DNA of 64,000 bases from Cryobacterium sp. PH31-AA6. GTDB lineage: Bacteria; Actinomycetota; Actinomycetes; Actinomycetales; Microbacteriaceae. This document shows, piece after piece, positions 8,429-16,195 of this stretch; positions within the stretch are counted from its first letter, which is position 1, and every line of letters starts with the position of its first letter. The notes below the pieces were generated by a model that saw nothing but the letters and a program-made list of their open reading frames with translations, had not been told where the DNA came from and did no database searches. The stretch spans positions 62,001-126,000 of the forward strand of contig NZ_JASISS010000006.1 of assembly GCF_030063195.1 (NCBI RefSeq). The letters are read 5' to 3'. The position numbers and the translations under genes are program-made.

Positions 8429-8758
8429 CTACCGACCGCCGGTAACCTGGTCAGCCGCCCCCGCGGCTGGGGCCCCGGCAGCCGAGTCGAGATCGAGCGC
8501 CTGGAGTAGCTCACCAATCTGGCGGTGGCGCTCCAGGGGATGCCGGAGGGGAAGTTCCGGGAAGAGCTGATAGTGATTGCGGCGACCGTCGCGTTGCCGG
8601 CTGAGATAGCCGGCGGCGACCAGTTCGGCGATGATGCGCTGGGCGGCACGTTCGGTGATGCCCACCTCGGCCGCGATGTCCCTGAGCCGCATGCCAGGGT
8701 CCTTGGCGACGCACAGCAGGATATGCGCGTGATTCGTCAGAAAAGTCCATTCAGCCAC
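8429..8758 (-). CDS. winged helix-turn-helix transcriptional regulator
   Basis: A 109-residue protein with a MarR/ArsR-like winged helix. It begins TFLTNHAHILLCVAKDP, then MRLRDIAAEVGITERAAQRI (helix-turn-helix, about residues 23-42), then LVAAGYLSRQRDGRRNHYQL (wing). The C-terminal tail is Ala/Gly-rich and has no sensor domain. It is divergent from sbtA and shares a 99-base promoter region containing an inverted repeat at 8791-8824. It probably regulates the sbtAB genes or itself, which is inference from position. The effector is unknown. Confidence 0.8.
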   Translation of the reverse strand: MAEWTFLTNHAHILLCVAKDPGMRLRDIAAEVGITERAAQRIIAELVAAGYLSRQRDGRRNHYQLFPELPLRHPLERHRQIGELLQALDLDSAAGAPAAGAADQVTGGR

Positions 8759-8790
8759 CTCAACATCCTAGTTGACACACGTTTCGGAAA

Positions 8791-8824
8791 ACGCGCTAAG
8801 TTATTCATGTATTGTAAAGCGCGT
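8791..8824. promoter_or_regulatory. inverted repeat in the regulator-sbtA intergenic region
   Basis: ACGCGCT (8791-8797) and AGCGCGT (8818-8824) are exact 7-bp inverted half-sites with 20 AT-rich bases between them, midway between the divergent starts. Their centres are about 27 bases apart, compatible with a dimer-of-dimers or two-site operator for the neighbouring winged-helix protein. Confidence 0.5.
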
Positions 8825-8857
8825 AATTGACGTGAAATCGAATGGGGCACCTGCTAC

Positions 8858-9802
8858 GTGATTGATCCGGTAATCCTCTTCTTCGTCCTGGGCGCTGTCG
8901 CCGGGCTCCTGCGTTCTGAATTGCGGCTCCCCGCAGCGATCTACGAGTTCGTCACGATCGTGTTGCTGCTCGCCATCGGGCTCAAGGGCGGCGTCGAACT
9001 CGCGAGGCAGCCGTTCGGCGCCCTGGCGCCCCAGTTGCTTGCCGTGGTGGCGATGGGGCTGCTACTCCCCCTGATCGCATTCCCGGTGCTGCGTTACCTG
9101 GGTCGTCTCCCCCGAGCGGATGCGGCGTCGATCGCGGCCCACTACGGCTCGGTGAGCGTCGGTACATTCGCCGTGGCGGTCGCGTACCTGGGAAGTCGAC
9201 AGATCGACTTCGAAGAGTACATGCCCGTGCTTCTGGTCGCGCTGGAAGTGCCGGCAATTCTGGTCGGAATCGTGCTGGCCCGCGGCCTCTCCCGGCAGAC
9301 GCAGTGGAAATCGGTCGGGCACGAGGTCTTCCTGGGCAAGGGCATTGTGCTCCTCCTGGGCGGCCTGCTCATCGGCTGGATCGCGGGGCCCGATGGACTG
9401 GCGTCGATCGAACCGTTGTTCGTCGACCTGTTCAAGGGCTTCCTCGCACTCTTCCTGCTGGAAATGGGCTTGATCACGGCGGCGCAAGTGGGAGGCCTCC
9501 GCCGCCACGGCCCGTTCCTCGTGATCTTCGGCATCGCGATGCCGCTCTTCTCCGCGCTCGTCGGGACCGGACTGGGCCTGTCCCTGGGGCTCTCGGTCGG
9601 CGGGATCACCATCCTGGCAACGCTGGCGGCGAGCGCCTCCTACATCGCAGTCCCGGCCGCCATGCGCATCTCCGTGCCGGAGGCCAATCCGACTCTGTCC
9701 CTGGCGGCCGCGCTCGGGATCACCTTCCCCTTCAACGTGCTGCTGGGGATTCCGATTTACCACGCCCTCGCCGTATGGGCAGACGCATTCCTGAAAGGAT
9801 GA
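8858..9802 (+). CDS. sbtA: SbtA-type sodium-dependent bicarbonate permease
   Basis: A 314-residue very hydrophobic protein with about ten membrane segments in two similar halves, typical of the SbtA (formerly DUF897) family. It starts VIDPVILFFVLGAVAGLLRS and has conserved polar stretches AAHYGSVSVGTFAVA and LAASASYIAVPAAMR. In cyanobacteria SbtA is a high-affinity Na+/HCO3- symporter; here it would supply bicarbonate to carboxylases or pH homeostasis. It is shorter than cyanobacterial SbtA, with a small central loop. The start is GTG. The stop overlaps the next start (ATGA), and that gene encodes its PII-like partner, which strongly supports the call. Confidence 0.88.
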   Translation: MIDPVILFFVLGAVAGLLRSELRLPAAIYEFVTIVLLLAIGLKGGVELARQPFGALAPQLLAVVAMGLLLPLIAFPVLRYLGRLPRADAASIAAHYGSVSVGTFAVAVAYLGSRQIDFEEYMPVLLVALEVPAILVGIVLARGLSRQTQWKSVGHEVFLGKGIVLLLGGLLIGWIAGPDGLASIEPLFVDLFKGFLALFLLEMGLITAAQVGGLRRHGPFLVIFGIAMPLFSALVGTGLGLSLGLSVGGITILATLAASASYIAVPAAMRISVPEANPTLSLAAALGITFPFNVLLGIPIYHALAVWADAFLKG

Positions 9803-10110
9803 GACCGGTGGAAAACAACAAGCGAAAGCTCCTGACCGTCGTCACCGAGGCAGCCCTCGAGGCGACCCTTATCAAGGACCTGGACCGACTCAATGCGCAC
9901 GGGTACACCATCAGCGACGTCCGCGGCAAGGGCAGTCGCGGCGTTCGGCATGCCGACTGGGATCTGAACGCCAGCATCCGCGTAGAAGTGGTGTGTGATG
10001 CGGCGACGGCGGAAACGATCGCGACCCACCTGCAAACGCACTACTACGACAACTACGCGATGATCATGTTCACCAGCGACATCTTCGTGGTGCGGCCGGA
10101 GAAGTTCTAG
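9799..10110 (+). CDS. sbtB: SbtB-like PII-family signalling protein
   Basis: A 103-residue protein with the PII ferredoxin-like fold pattern: KLLTVVTEAALEATLIKDL, then a T-loop region with GYTISDVRGKGSRG, then SIRVEVVCDAATAETIATHL and a C-terminal FTSDIFVVRPEKF. SbtB binds adenine nucleotides (cAMP, AMP, ADP, ATP) and gates SbtA in cyanobacteria. The redox-active C-terminal Cys loop of some cyanobacterial SbtB proteins is absent. The start overlaps the sbtA stop; a GTG at 9808 is an alternative. Translational coupling suggests a stoichiometric complex with SbtA at the membrane. Confidence 0.85.
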   Translation: MRPVENNKRKLLTVVTEAALEATLIKDLDRLNAHGYTISDVRGKGSRGVRHADWDLNASIRVEVVCDAATAETIATHLQTHYYDNYAMIMFTSDIFVVRPEKF

Positions 10111-10125
10111 GCCCGCGGCATCCTC

Positions 10126-10602
10126 TCAACGCGGGGGACGAGCCACGAGAATGGGGCACGCCGCATGCCGCACGCATTGCTCGCTCACCGAGCCGAGCAA
10201 CATGCCCGCGAGACCGCCCAGCCCGCGGGAGCCCACAACAAGCATCCGGGCATCACGAGACGCGTCGATCAGGCTCTTCGCCGGCCCGGCATGCACCGCG
10301 CGAAAGCTGATCGGAACCGTGCCATGTCTCTCGGCCGCGGCGCGGGTGTCCCGCACGAGCTCGCCCTGAACCGCCGCCGCATATTCAGCGAACGACGACA
10401 CGTAGCCGAATTCCCAATTGGCGGGCTTGGGGGCCGTCGCGATCGACCAGGCCCGGACGACCACGACGGGCGCCGTCAATTGCTCGGCGAAGTCCAGCGC
10501 GGTGGCCAGCGCGTAGTCCGCGTCGCTCGATCCGTCATGGCCGACCACGATGCTGCCGGCCGGAGCCTGCGGAACGTTTTCACTCCCGATTCCATCACTC
10601 AT
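10126..10602 (-). CDS. universal stress protein, UspA family
   Basis: A 158-residue single Usp domain. The N-terminal strand reads IVVGHDGSSDADYAL. The ATP-binding signature G-2X-G-9X-G-S is present as VGSRGLGGLAGMLLGSVSEQ near residues 125-144, ending CPILVARPPR. It should therefore be an ATP-binding member. Usp proteins support survival in starvation or redox stress; the partner is unknown. The gene is convergent with sbtB (15 bases apart) and monocistronic. Confidence 0.88.
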   Translation of the reverse strand: MSDGIGSENVPQAPAGSIVVGHDGSSDADYALATALDFAEQLTAPVVVVRAWSIATAPKPANWEFGYVSSFAEYAAAVQGELVRDTRAAAERHGTVPISFRAVHAGPAKSLIDASRDARMLVVGSRGLGGLAGMLLGSVSEQCVRHAACPILVARPPR

Positions 10603-10685
10603 GGCCGGTCCTCCTCAGCGGGTGACAGCGGCATCCTGTGGGCACATGCCGCACTTAATATGAATCCAGATTACCGAATTTGAAT

Positions 10686-12908
10686 TCACCCGTCCAGCAC
10701 CTGTGCTCCTGTCGCACTCGATGGTGTGGTGGCCCGGTGCGGTTCGACAGCGGGCACCTGACGCGCCCTCCAGCGGTCCCTCCGTTCGTGCTCGACGAGT
10801 TCGGTGGCCTCCAGCATGGGTCCCGATACGAGGTGAGTCTCGTCTGTGGCCGGCGCGGGAGCCAGCCGCAGGGACGGCACGTGCTCACCGGACTCTTGTG
10901 GGCTGGGTTCGCGGATCAGTGCGGTGAGCCAGTCGATGAGGAATTGGCTGGAGCCGGAGTGCATCCCCGGCATGTCGTGTTGTTGTGCGTGCCATCTTTT
11001 CACCTCAGCGGAGGCGTTGGCTTCGTTGATGAATCGAGTGAGCGGGCAGCGGTCGAGTTCCAGCGGGTGCGGTGCGGCCAGTCGGGCGAACTTCATGTGA
11101 TAGGCCAGAGCGCCGAGCGGAGTCTGGATCAGCGACAGGTGGGATCCGAGGGTCAGGGAATCAGACCACCGAAGGCAGTCTTCCGGCGGCATCGGCTTGG
11201 CAAAGTAATAGCCCTGGCCCAGCGGTGAACCGAGGACGGTAGCGGCTTCGGTCAGGCTTTCGTTCTCCAGCCCTTCGATAACGACGTTCATGCCCAGGTC
11301 CCGGCCTAATTGAATGAGGGTTGCCAGGACGCTGAGCGTTTCCCAGGGTCTGTTCTGGACGTGGAGAAGTAATCCGCGATCGAGCTTGATGCTGCTGAAC
11401 GGAAACGATGAGAGCCTTTGCAAACTGCTGTAGCCGGATCCGAGATCATCCATGGCTAGGCCCACTCCCAAGTCGACGAGCTCCCGCAACGCTGTCCGCT
11501 GCGCGTCGAGGCTGATGACCTGGGATTCCAGCAGTTCCAATCCCAACCGCCCCGGTTGGATTCCATGGGCGTCGAGGAGCTTGTGGACGAGCGCCGGTGT
11601 CGACCCGTCGAGCAGGATTGCCGGCGGCAGGTTCACTGACACGTCGTGACGGACGCCCTCTCGATCCCACGCCGCCAGGATTTTCAACGCCCGATCGAGG
11701 ACGCCGACGAACAAGACGCGCAGATCCTCAGTCCCGAAGTGGGGCAGGAACTCATCGGGGTACGCGACACGTCCTCCGGGTAGCTTCAGGCGCGCCAGGG
11801 CCTCGAACAGGTGCACGGTCCCATCGCGAAGATCCACCACGGGCTGGAGGTGAACAATGATGTTTCCGCTCGTCACAGCGTCTCGATAAGCTTCCGGACT
11901 CCGTTCTTCTCCCGTGCCGGAGCTCCCGTCGGTGCTGCCACCGTGGCCGTTGTCTTGTGAGCGGATGCCGGCGTGCTCCGCGGTTTCCCACCAGATACTC
12001 CGGTTGTTTCGCCGCTCCTTGGCTACATAGAGCGCCTCATCGGCGCTGCGCAGAATGGACCGGCTATCGGTGCCGTCCTCGGGAACCAGCGCGATCCCCA
12101 AACTCATTCCGATTCGGACCTGCTGGCCGTCAACGGTGAAGGGCTCCTCGACTGCCTCATGGACCCGATGGAGCATTCCGGGTAAGTCCTCGTTTGCGGT
12201 GCGACGGGTGATGTTTTTGAGGATCAGGATGAATTCATCCCCGCCCATCCGGGCCAGCACATCGCCTTCACCCAGACGCGAGAGCACACGAGCCGCCCAC
12301 TGCCGCAACACTGCATCACCGGCGGCATGACCCAGGGCGTTGTTGACGAGACGGAAATCGTCCAGATCAATCAAGCCGACCGCCACCGTCATTTCCCGGT
12401 GAACGGCGCGTTTGGCCACTTCCTCCACCGCCCGTTCGGCCGCCGTCCGGTTCGGCAGCCCTGTCACGGCGTCGTGCAGCGCCTGGTTCTGCAACTGATT
12501 CAGCAAGGCCACGTGGTTGCTGATATCGCGTTGGATACTCACATAGTGGGTGATCGCGGTGTTGGCGCCCACCCGCATCGGGATGATCTTCAGCGCTGTC
12601 CAGAACGCCGAACCGTTCTTACGGTAATTGAGGATTTCGCCTTCGAAGACTTCCCCCGACGCGATGACTTCCCTCATGATGCGTCTCGTAGTGGAATCGG
12701 TGCCCGGTCCCTGCAGGACACGACAGTTCCGGCCGATCAATTCAGCCTTCTGATAACCCGTCATGGCGGTGAAAGAAGCAGAAACATACAGAACGGCCTG
12801 CGCCGAGTCGGTTATCAACGCAATATCAGAGGTCGCCCCTCTGGCAGCCGCGAGCACCGAGGCGAGGCCATTATCCTCGTCCATGTTTCCAGTCGTCCCC
12901 GGGGGCAT
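10686..12908 (-). CDS. LOV-GGDEF-EAL c-di-GMP enzyme with C-terminal metal-binding-like domain
   Basis: A 740-residue soluble protein. Residues about 20-125 form a PAS/LOV domain with the flavin-adduct motif GRNCRVLQGPGTD, NYRKNG and SIQRDIS. The GGDEF domain (about 150-310) has an intact MGGDEF but no RxxD inhibitory site before it. The EAL domain (about 350-590) has FEALARL, DDLGSGYSSL and VIEGLE. The C-terminal roughly 150 residues contain AYHMKF, DRCPLTRFI and WHAQQHDMPGMH, a His/Cys pattern like CZB zinc domains. It likely makes or degrades c-di-GMP under blue-light control. The usual FWN of LOV is FWT here. The ATG at 12908 is chosen; one at 12884 is also possible. Confidence 0.85.
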   Translation of the reverse strand: MPPGTTGNMDEDNGLASVLAAARGATSDIALITDSAQAVLYVSASFTAMTGYQKAELIGRNCRVLQGPGTDSTTRRIMREVIASGEVFEGEILNYRKNGSAFWTALKIIPMRVGANTAITHYVSIQRDISNHVALLNQLQNQALHDAVTGLPNRTAAERAVEEVAKRAVHREMTVAVGLIDLDDFRLVNNALGHAAGDAVLRQWAARVLSRLGEGDVLARMGGDEFILILKNITRRTANEDLPGMLHRVHEAVEEPFTVDGQQVRIGMSLGIALVPEDGTDSRSILRSADEALYVAKERRNNRSIWWETAEHAGIRSQDNGHGGSTDGSSGTGEERSPEAYRDAVTSGNIIVHLQPVVDLRDGTVHLFEALARLKLPGGRVAYPDEFLPHFGTEDLRVLFVGVLDRALKILAAWDREGVRHDVSVNLPPAILLDGSTPALVHKLLDAHGIQPGRLGLELLESQVISLDAQRTALRELVDLGVGLAMDDLGSGYSSLQRLSSFPFSSIKLDRGLLLHVQNRPWETLSVLATLIQLGRDLGMNVVIEGLENESLTEAATVLGSPLGQGYYFAKPMPPEDCLRWSDSLTLGSHLSLIQTPLGALAYHMKFARLAAPHPLELDRCPLTRFINEANASAEVKRWHAQQHDMPGMHSGSSQFLIDWLTALIREPSPQESGEHVPSLRLAPAPATDETHLVSGPMLEATELVEHERRDRWRARQVPAVEPHRATTPSSATGAQVLDG

Positions 12909-13400
12909 AGTTTCCTTCAGTGAGACCGAACAAACAAATACTGTGACCATGAGCCTACAATCGAAAAATCGCTGGTTCGGCCTCGAAGACCACCTCCTCG
13001 CCGGCGCACGCACGATCGGCAATCGCATCAGTGACTTCACCACGCCACGGCGGCCGCGGATTCACGACGACCAGTCAATCGTGCTGATCCTCCGGCTCGG
13101 ACATCGTCGCGAGATATGCGAATCCCGACAAGTGACCTCTGGGGACGATCTCGAACCTCGTGCGGTGCCCGGTCGCGCTGGCGATCCCGCAGCCGTCGAC
13201 GTACAACGAACGGGGCACGGATGCCGAGCCGTTCCCCCAGTTAGGGGCGATCGCATCGGATAGACCATTCCTCTTACTGATCTGCCTCAACGGGCCGGTA
13301 GATTATGGGCAGATCTGGGGGGGGCTATGTTCACGACGCGGTGTGCGTGCGTTGGCGGTGACGCGACTGTCGCCCGTGCCGTAAGTGTCACCTTGGGGTT
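12909..13400. other. intergenic gap between the divergent c-di-GMP genes
   Basis: About 490 bases separate the two divergent starts. A plus-strand reading frame (12949-13263) and a minus-strand frame (13075-13290) are open, but neither has a recognised domain or convincing ribosome binding site. The minus-strand one (ends SEPEDQHD) has the more protein-like composition and could be a small unknown gene. A short inverted pair GGTGAC/GTCACC (13357-13392) lies just before the plus-strand gene. The gap presumably holds both promoters. Confidence 0.5.
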
Positions 13401-15704
13401 GTGGGTGATGAGACCATGATGCGTGTGCGGCTTGATTCCGTTCTGGTCTGGACGATGGGCCTGGTTGCGGCGGCCTACCTGGGCGGAGTGATCTGGCAGG
13501 GCGGCGTATCTCATCCGGCCGTGGATCTCTGGCTGTCGTTATCGACGTCCTGGTTGCCCGCGGTGGTGTGCTGGCTTGCGGTCGCACGGGTGGGGTCCCG
13601 GCGCACGGAAGTCCTGCTCGCAGCCCTGGCGATGACCTTCCTGGCAGTCGGGGACACCTACTACGCCCCGTTGACCGGCGACTGGTCACCCCCGTTCCCC
13701 AACCCGGGTGACCTCGGCTACATGGTGTTCTACCTGCTGATGTTGGTCATGTTGGTCATGCTGGTGCGCCTCGACGTTCGCGGGCAGTCGCGGTCGGTAT
13801 GGCTGGATTGTGCCGTGGGCTCGCTCGGGGCGGCTGCGGTGTTGGCAGTTGTGCTCAACCCCGTGATGGCCTCAGCCTTGGCGGGTTCCTGGTCGTTGGC
13901 CACGGCTGTGGCGGTCGCCTACCCGCTGATGGACATGTTGCTGGTGGCAGCCGTCACGGGGATAGTGGTCGTGCGGGGTCTCCGTGGGGGCGATCGGCTG
14001 GTCGTGCTGATCCTGGGACTGATGATGTACGCACTGGCGGACGTCGTCTACGCGTTGCAGGTGACCACAGACAGCTACGTGCTCGGAACTCCACTCGACG
14101 CCCTCTGGGCGATCGGGATCGCCCTCATCGCGCTGTATGTGCACGGTTCGGCGCGCCGAACCGTGCCGAGAGTCCCAGATCTGCCCACCCCGAACCGTGC
14201 GGCGTCCCTGATCATGTCGGGGCTCGCCACCCTCGCTGGGCTCGGGGTGCTGGTGATGGGCACTCGGACTCATGTGTCTTCTCTGGCCGTTGCGTTGGCC
14301 GGGGCCACGGTGTTGGCGGCGGCAGCTCGCACGCAGGTGGCCTTTCGTCAGATCCTGCGGATGGCGGACCTGCGCCGTCAGGCTACTAGCGACCATCTAA
14401 CCGGTCTGCCGAACCGGCGGGCGCTGTATGCTCAAGCGGGCGCTCGGATGGGGGACCCGGTTCGTGAGCGCCACGCTTTGCTGTTGATGGACCTGGACAG
14501 GTTCAAGGAGGTCAACGACAGCCTGGGCCACCAGGCCGGAGACAGACTGCTCATCCAGGTGGGTGGCCGCCTCAGCGAGCAGCTGCGGGCGGGAGACCTC
14601 CTCGTGCGTCTGGGCGGTGACGAGTTCGCGCTCCTGCTCGACGGCGCGGGCGCCGAGCAGGCCACCGCGGTGGCAGCCAAGCTCTGCGCGGCCCTGGCCG
14701 AGCCGTTCGCCCTGGATGACGTCGCGGTTCACAGCACCGTGAGCATCGGCTTCGCCCTATTCCCCGATGACGGCCATGACCTTGACACCCTGCTGCGCAA
14801 AGCCGACGTGGCGATGTACAAGGCCAAGGCCTCCGGCGACGGATATCACGCGTACGGCAACGGCGACGACACCGACTTCACCACCCAGCTGCGCACGGTC
14901 GATGAGCTGCGAGCCGCCCTGACCAGCGACCAGTTCGTCCTGCACTACCAGCCCAAGATCAACCTGCCCGCCGGCGACGTCCACGATGTGGAAGCCCTGG
15001 TGCGCTGGAACCACCCGACCCGCGGCCTGCTCTACCCGGACGCCTTCCTGAACCTGGTCGAAGAAGCCGGACTCATGCGAACCCTGACCCGGGTGGTGCT
15101 CCACATCGCCCTGGACCAGGCCGAGCTCTGGGAAGCGGAGGGCCGAGACCTGACGGTCGCCGTCAACCTCTCGGCCAGCTCCATGATCGACACCGACCTG
15201 CCCGACGAGGTGGCCGCCATGCTGACCGACCGCGACCTCGGACCAGGCGCATTGAAGTTGGAGATCACCGAGGAATTCCTCATGGCCGACCGCGACCGGG
15301 CCCGGGACATCCTGACGCGGCTCCGCCTGCACGGTATTCAGATCTCCATCGACGACTTCGGTACCGGGTACAGTTCGTTGTCTTACCTGCGGGACCTGCC
15401 CATTGACGAGCTCAAGCTGGACCGCTCTTTCGTGGCGCCCATGGTCGACGATGCCCGCGCCGCAGCCCTGGTCGCCTCCACCATCGGGCTGGCCCACAGC
15501 CTGGGCCTGCGCATGGTCGCCGAAGGCGTCGAGAGTGCGGACGCATACGACGAGCTCGTCGCCCTCGGCTGCGACCAGGCCCAGGGCTATCACATGTCCA
15601 GGCCAGTGCCCGCCGACGAGTTGAACGTCTGGCTCAACGCCCGGGGCACCATCGGCGAACTCACCGCCCCCGCCCGCTTCTTATACGTCCCCGACTTCGA
15701 CTAA
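13401..15704 (+). CDS. membrane-bound GGDEF-EAL c-di-GMP enzyme
   Basis: A 767-residue protein. Residues about 10-310 form eight or nine membrane helices with no recognised sensor motif. The GGDEF domain has DHLTGLPNRRAL, the inhibitory-site RAGD and RLGGDEF. The EAL domain carries VEALVRW, VNLSASSM, LEITEEFLM, DDFGTGYSSL, LKLDRSF and VAEGVE, so all metal and catalytic positions seem intact. Such tandem proteins synthesise c-di-GMP or hydrolyse it to pGpG; which activity dominates cannot be read. The start is GTG at 13401, with ATG at 13416 as alternative. It lies back-to-back with the LOV-GGDEF-EAL gene. Confidence 0.9.
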   Translation: MGDETMMRVRLDSVLVWTMGLVAAAYLGGVIWQGGVSHPAVDLWLSLSTSWLPAVVCWLAVARVGSRRTEVLLAALAMTFLAVGDTYYAPLTGDWSPPFPNPGDLGYMVFYLLMLVMLVMLVRLDVRGQSRSVWLDCAVGSLGAAAVLAVVLNPVMASALAGSWSLATAVAVAYPLMDMLLVAAVTGIVVVRGLRGGDRLVVLILGLMMYALADVVYALQVTTDSYVLGTPLDALWAIGIALIALYVHGSARRTVPRVPDLPTPNRAASLIMSGLATLAGLGVLVMGTRTHVSSLAVALAGATVLAAAARTQVAFRQILRMADLRRQATSDHLTGLPNRRALYAQAGARMGDPVRERHALLLMDLDRFKEVNDSLGHQAGDRLLIQVGGRLSEQLRAGDLLVRLGGDEFALLLDGAGAEQATAVAAKLCAALAEPFALDDVAVHSTVSIGFALFPDDGHDLDTLLRKADVAMYKAKASGDGYHAYGNGDDTDFTTQLRTVDELRAALTSDQFVLHYQPKINLPAGDVHDVEALVRWNHPTRGLLYPDAFLNLVEEAGLMRTLTRVVLHIALDQAELWEAEGRDLTVAVNLSASSMIDTDLPDEVAAMLTDRDLGPGALKLEITEEFLMADRDRARDILTRLRLHGIQISIDDFGTGYSSLSYLRDLPIDELKLDRSFVAPMVDDARAAALVASTIGLAHSLGLRMVAEGVESADAYDELVALGCDQAQGYHMSRPVPADELNVWLNARGTIGELTAPARFLYVPDFD

Positions 15705-15883
15705 GCAGCGAAAGACGATCGAGGCCGGTGTCCACGCCCGGCGGTTACTCGTCGCTCCGCAAGCCGGATCTGTAGGACACAGATTCGGCGCCACCTCGCC
15801 GAGAACTCGCAATGGCGCTGTGCCCGAAGCTCAGACCTGGACCGCAGTCTCGCGCGGAGCCGGGTGGTCTCCGATAAAAAGAA

Positions 15884-15925
15884 AAAGGCCCCGCGACCAA
15901 GAGATTTCCTGATCAAAGGGCCTTT
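15884..15925 (-). terminator. terminator of the tRNA-Thr/tRNA-Met transcript
   Basis: AAAGGCCC (15884-15891) pairs with GGGCCTTT (15918-15925). On the minus strand the second arm continues into CCTTTTTCTTTTT, a good U-tract. It lies just downstream of the two tRNA genes on that strand. Confidence 0.75.
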
Positions 15926-15930
15926 ATGTG

Positions 15931-16004
15931 TAGCGGGAGCGGGAATTGAACCCGCGACACCACGATTATGAGCCGTGTGCTCTAACCAACTGAGCTACCC
16001 CGCC
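15931..16004 (-). tRNA. tRNA-Met (CAT), elongator type
   Basis: The minus strand folds as a 74-nt cloverleaf: acceptor GGCGGGG / TCCCGCT, D-arm AGCTCAGTTGGTTAGAGCA, anticodon loop CTCATAA with CAT, and T-arm GCGGGTTCAATTCCCGC. The body matches elongator tRNA-Met of actinobacteria rather than the initiator, which would show an unpaired first base. No CCA is encoded. Tandem with tRNA-Thr. Confidence 0.92.
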
Positions 16005-16037
16005 ACGGCCTGTCGGCTGCAAGAGCTTCCAAGCCTG

Positions 16038-16109
<72 letters not shown>

Positions 16110-16195
16110 AGAGCTTCCAACGGGCAGAAGCTGAGCCTTTGTTTTTCGGCAACCGGTAAAGATTATCACCAACTTCGCCTCTCCGTTGACCGCGG

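Noticed and set aside
12949-13263. Plus-strand 104-codon ORF between the c-di-GMP genes
   Set aside because: No domain, no ribosome binding site, and second half has composition of a shadow frame.
13290-13400. c-di-GMP riboswitch upstream of the GGDEF-EAL gene
   Set aside because: No GEMM-type conserved core was seen; only a 6-bp inverted pair.
15701-15916. 71-codon minus-strand ORF before the tRNA genes
   Set aside because: Overlaps the tRNA terminator and has Arg-rich shadow composition.
15931-16004. tRNA-Ile2 with lysidine-modified CAT anticodon
   Set aside because: Acceptor and arms resemble elongator tRNA-Met; CAT alone cannot separate them completely, but Met is the better call.
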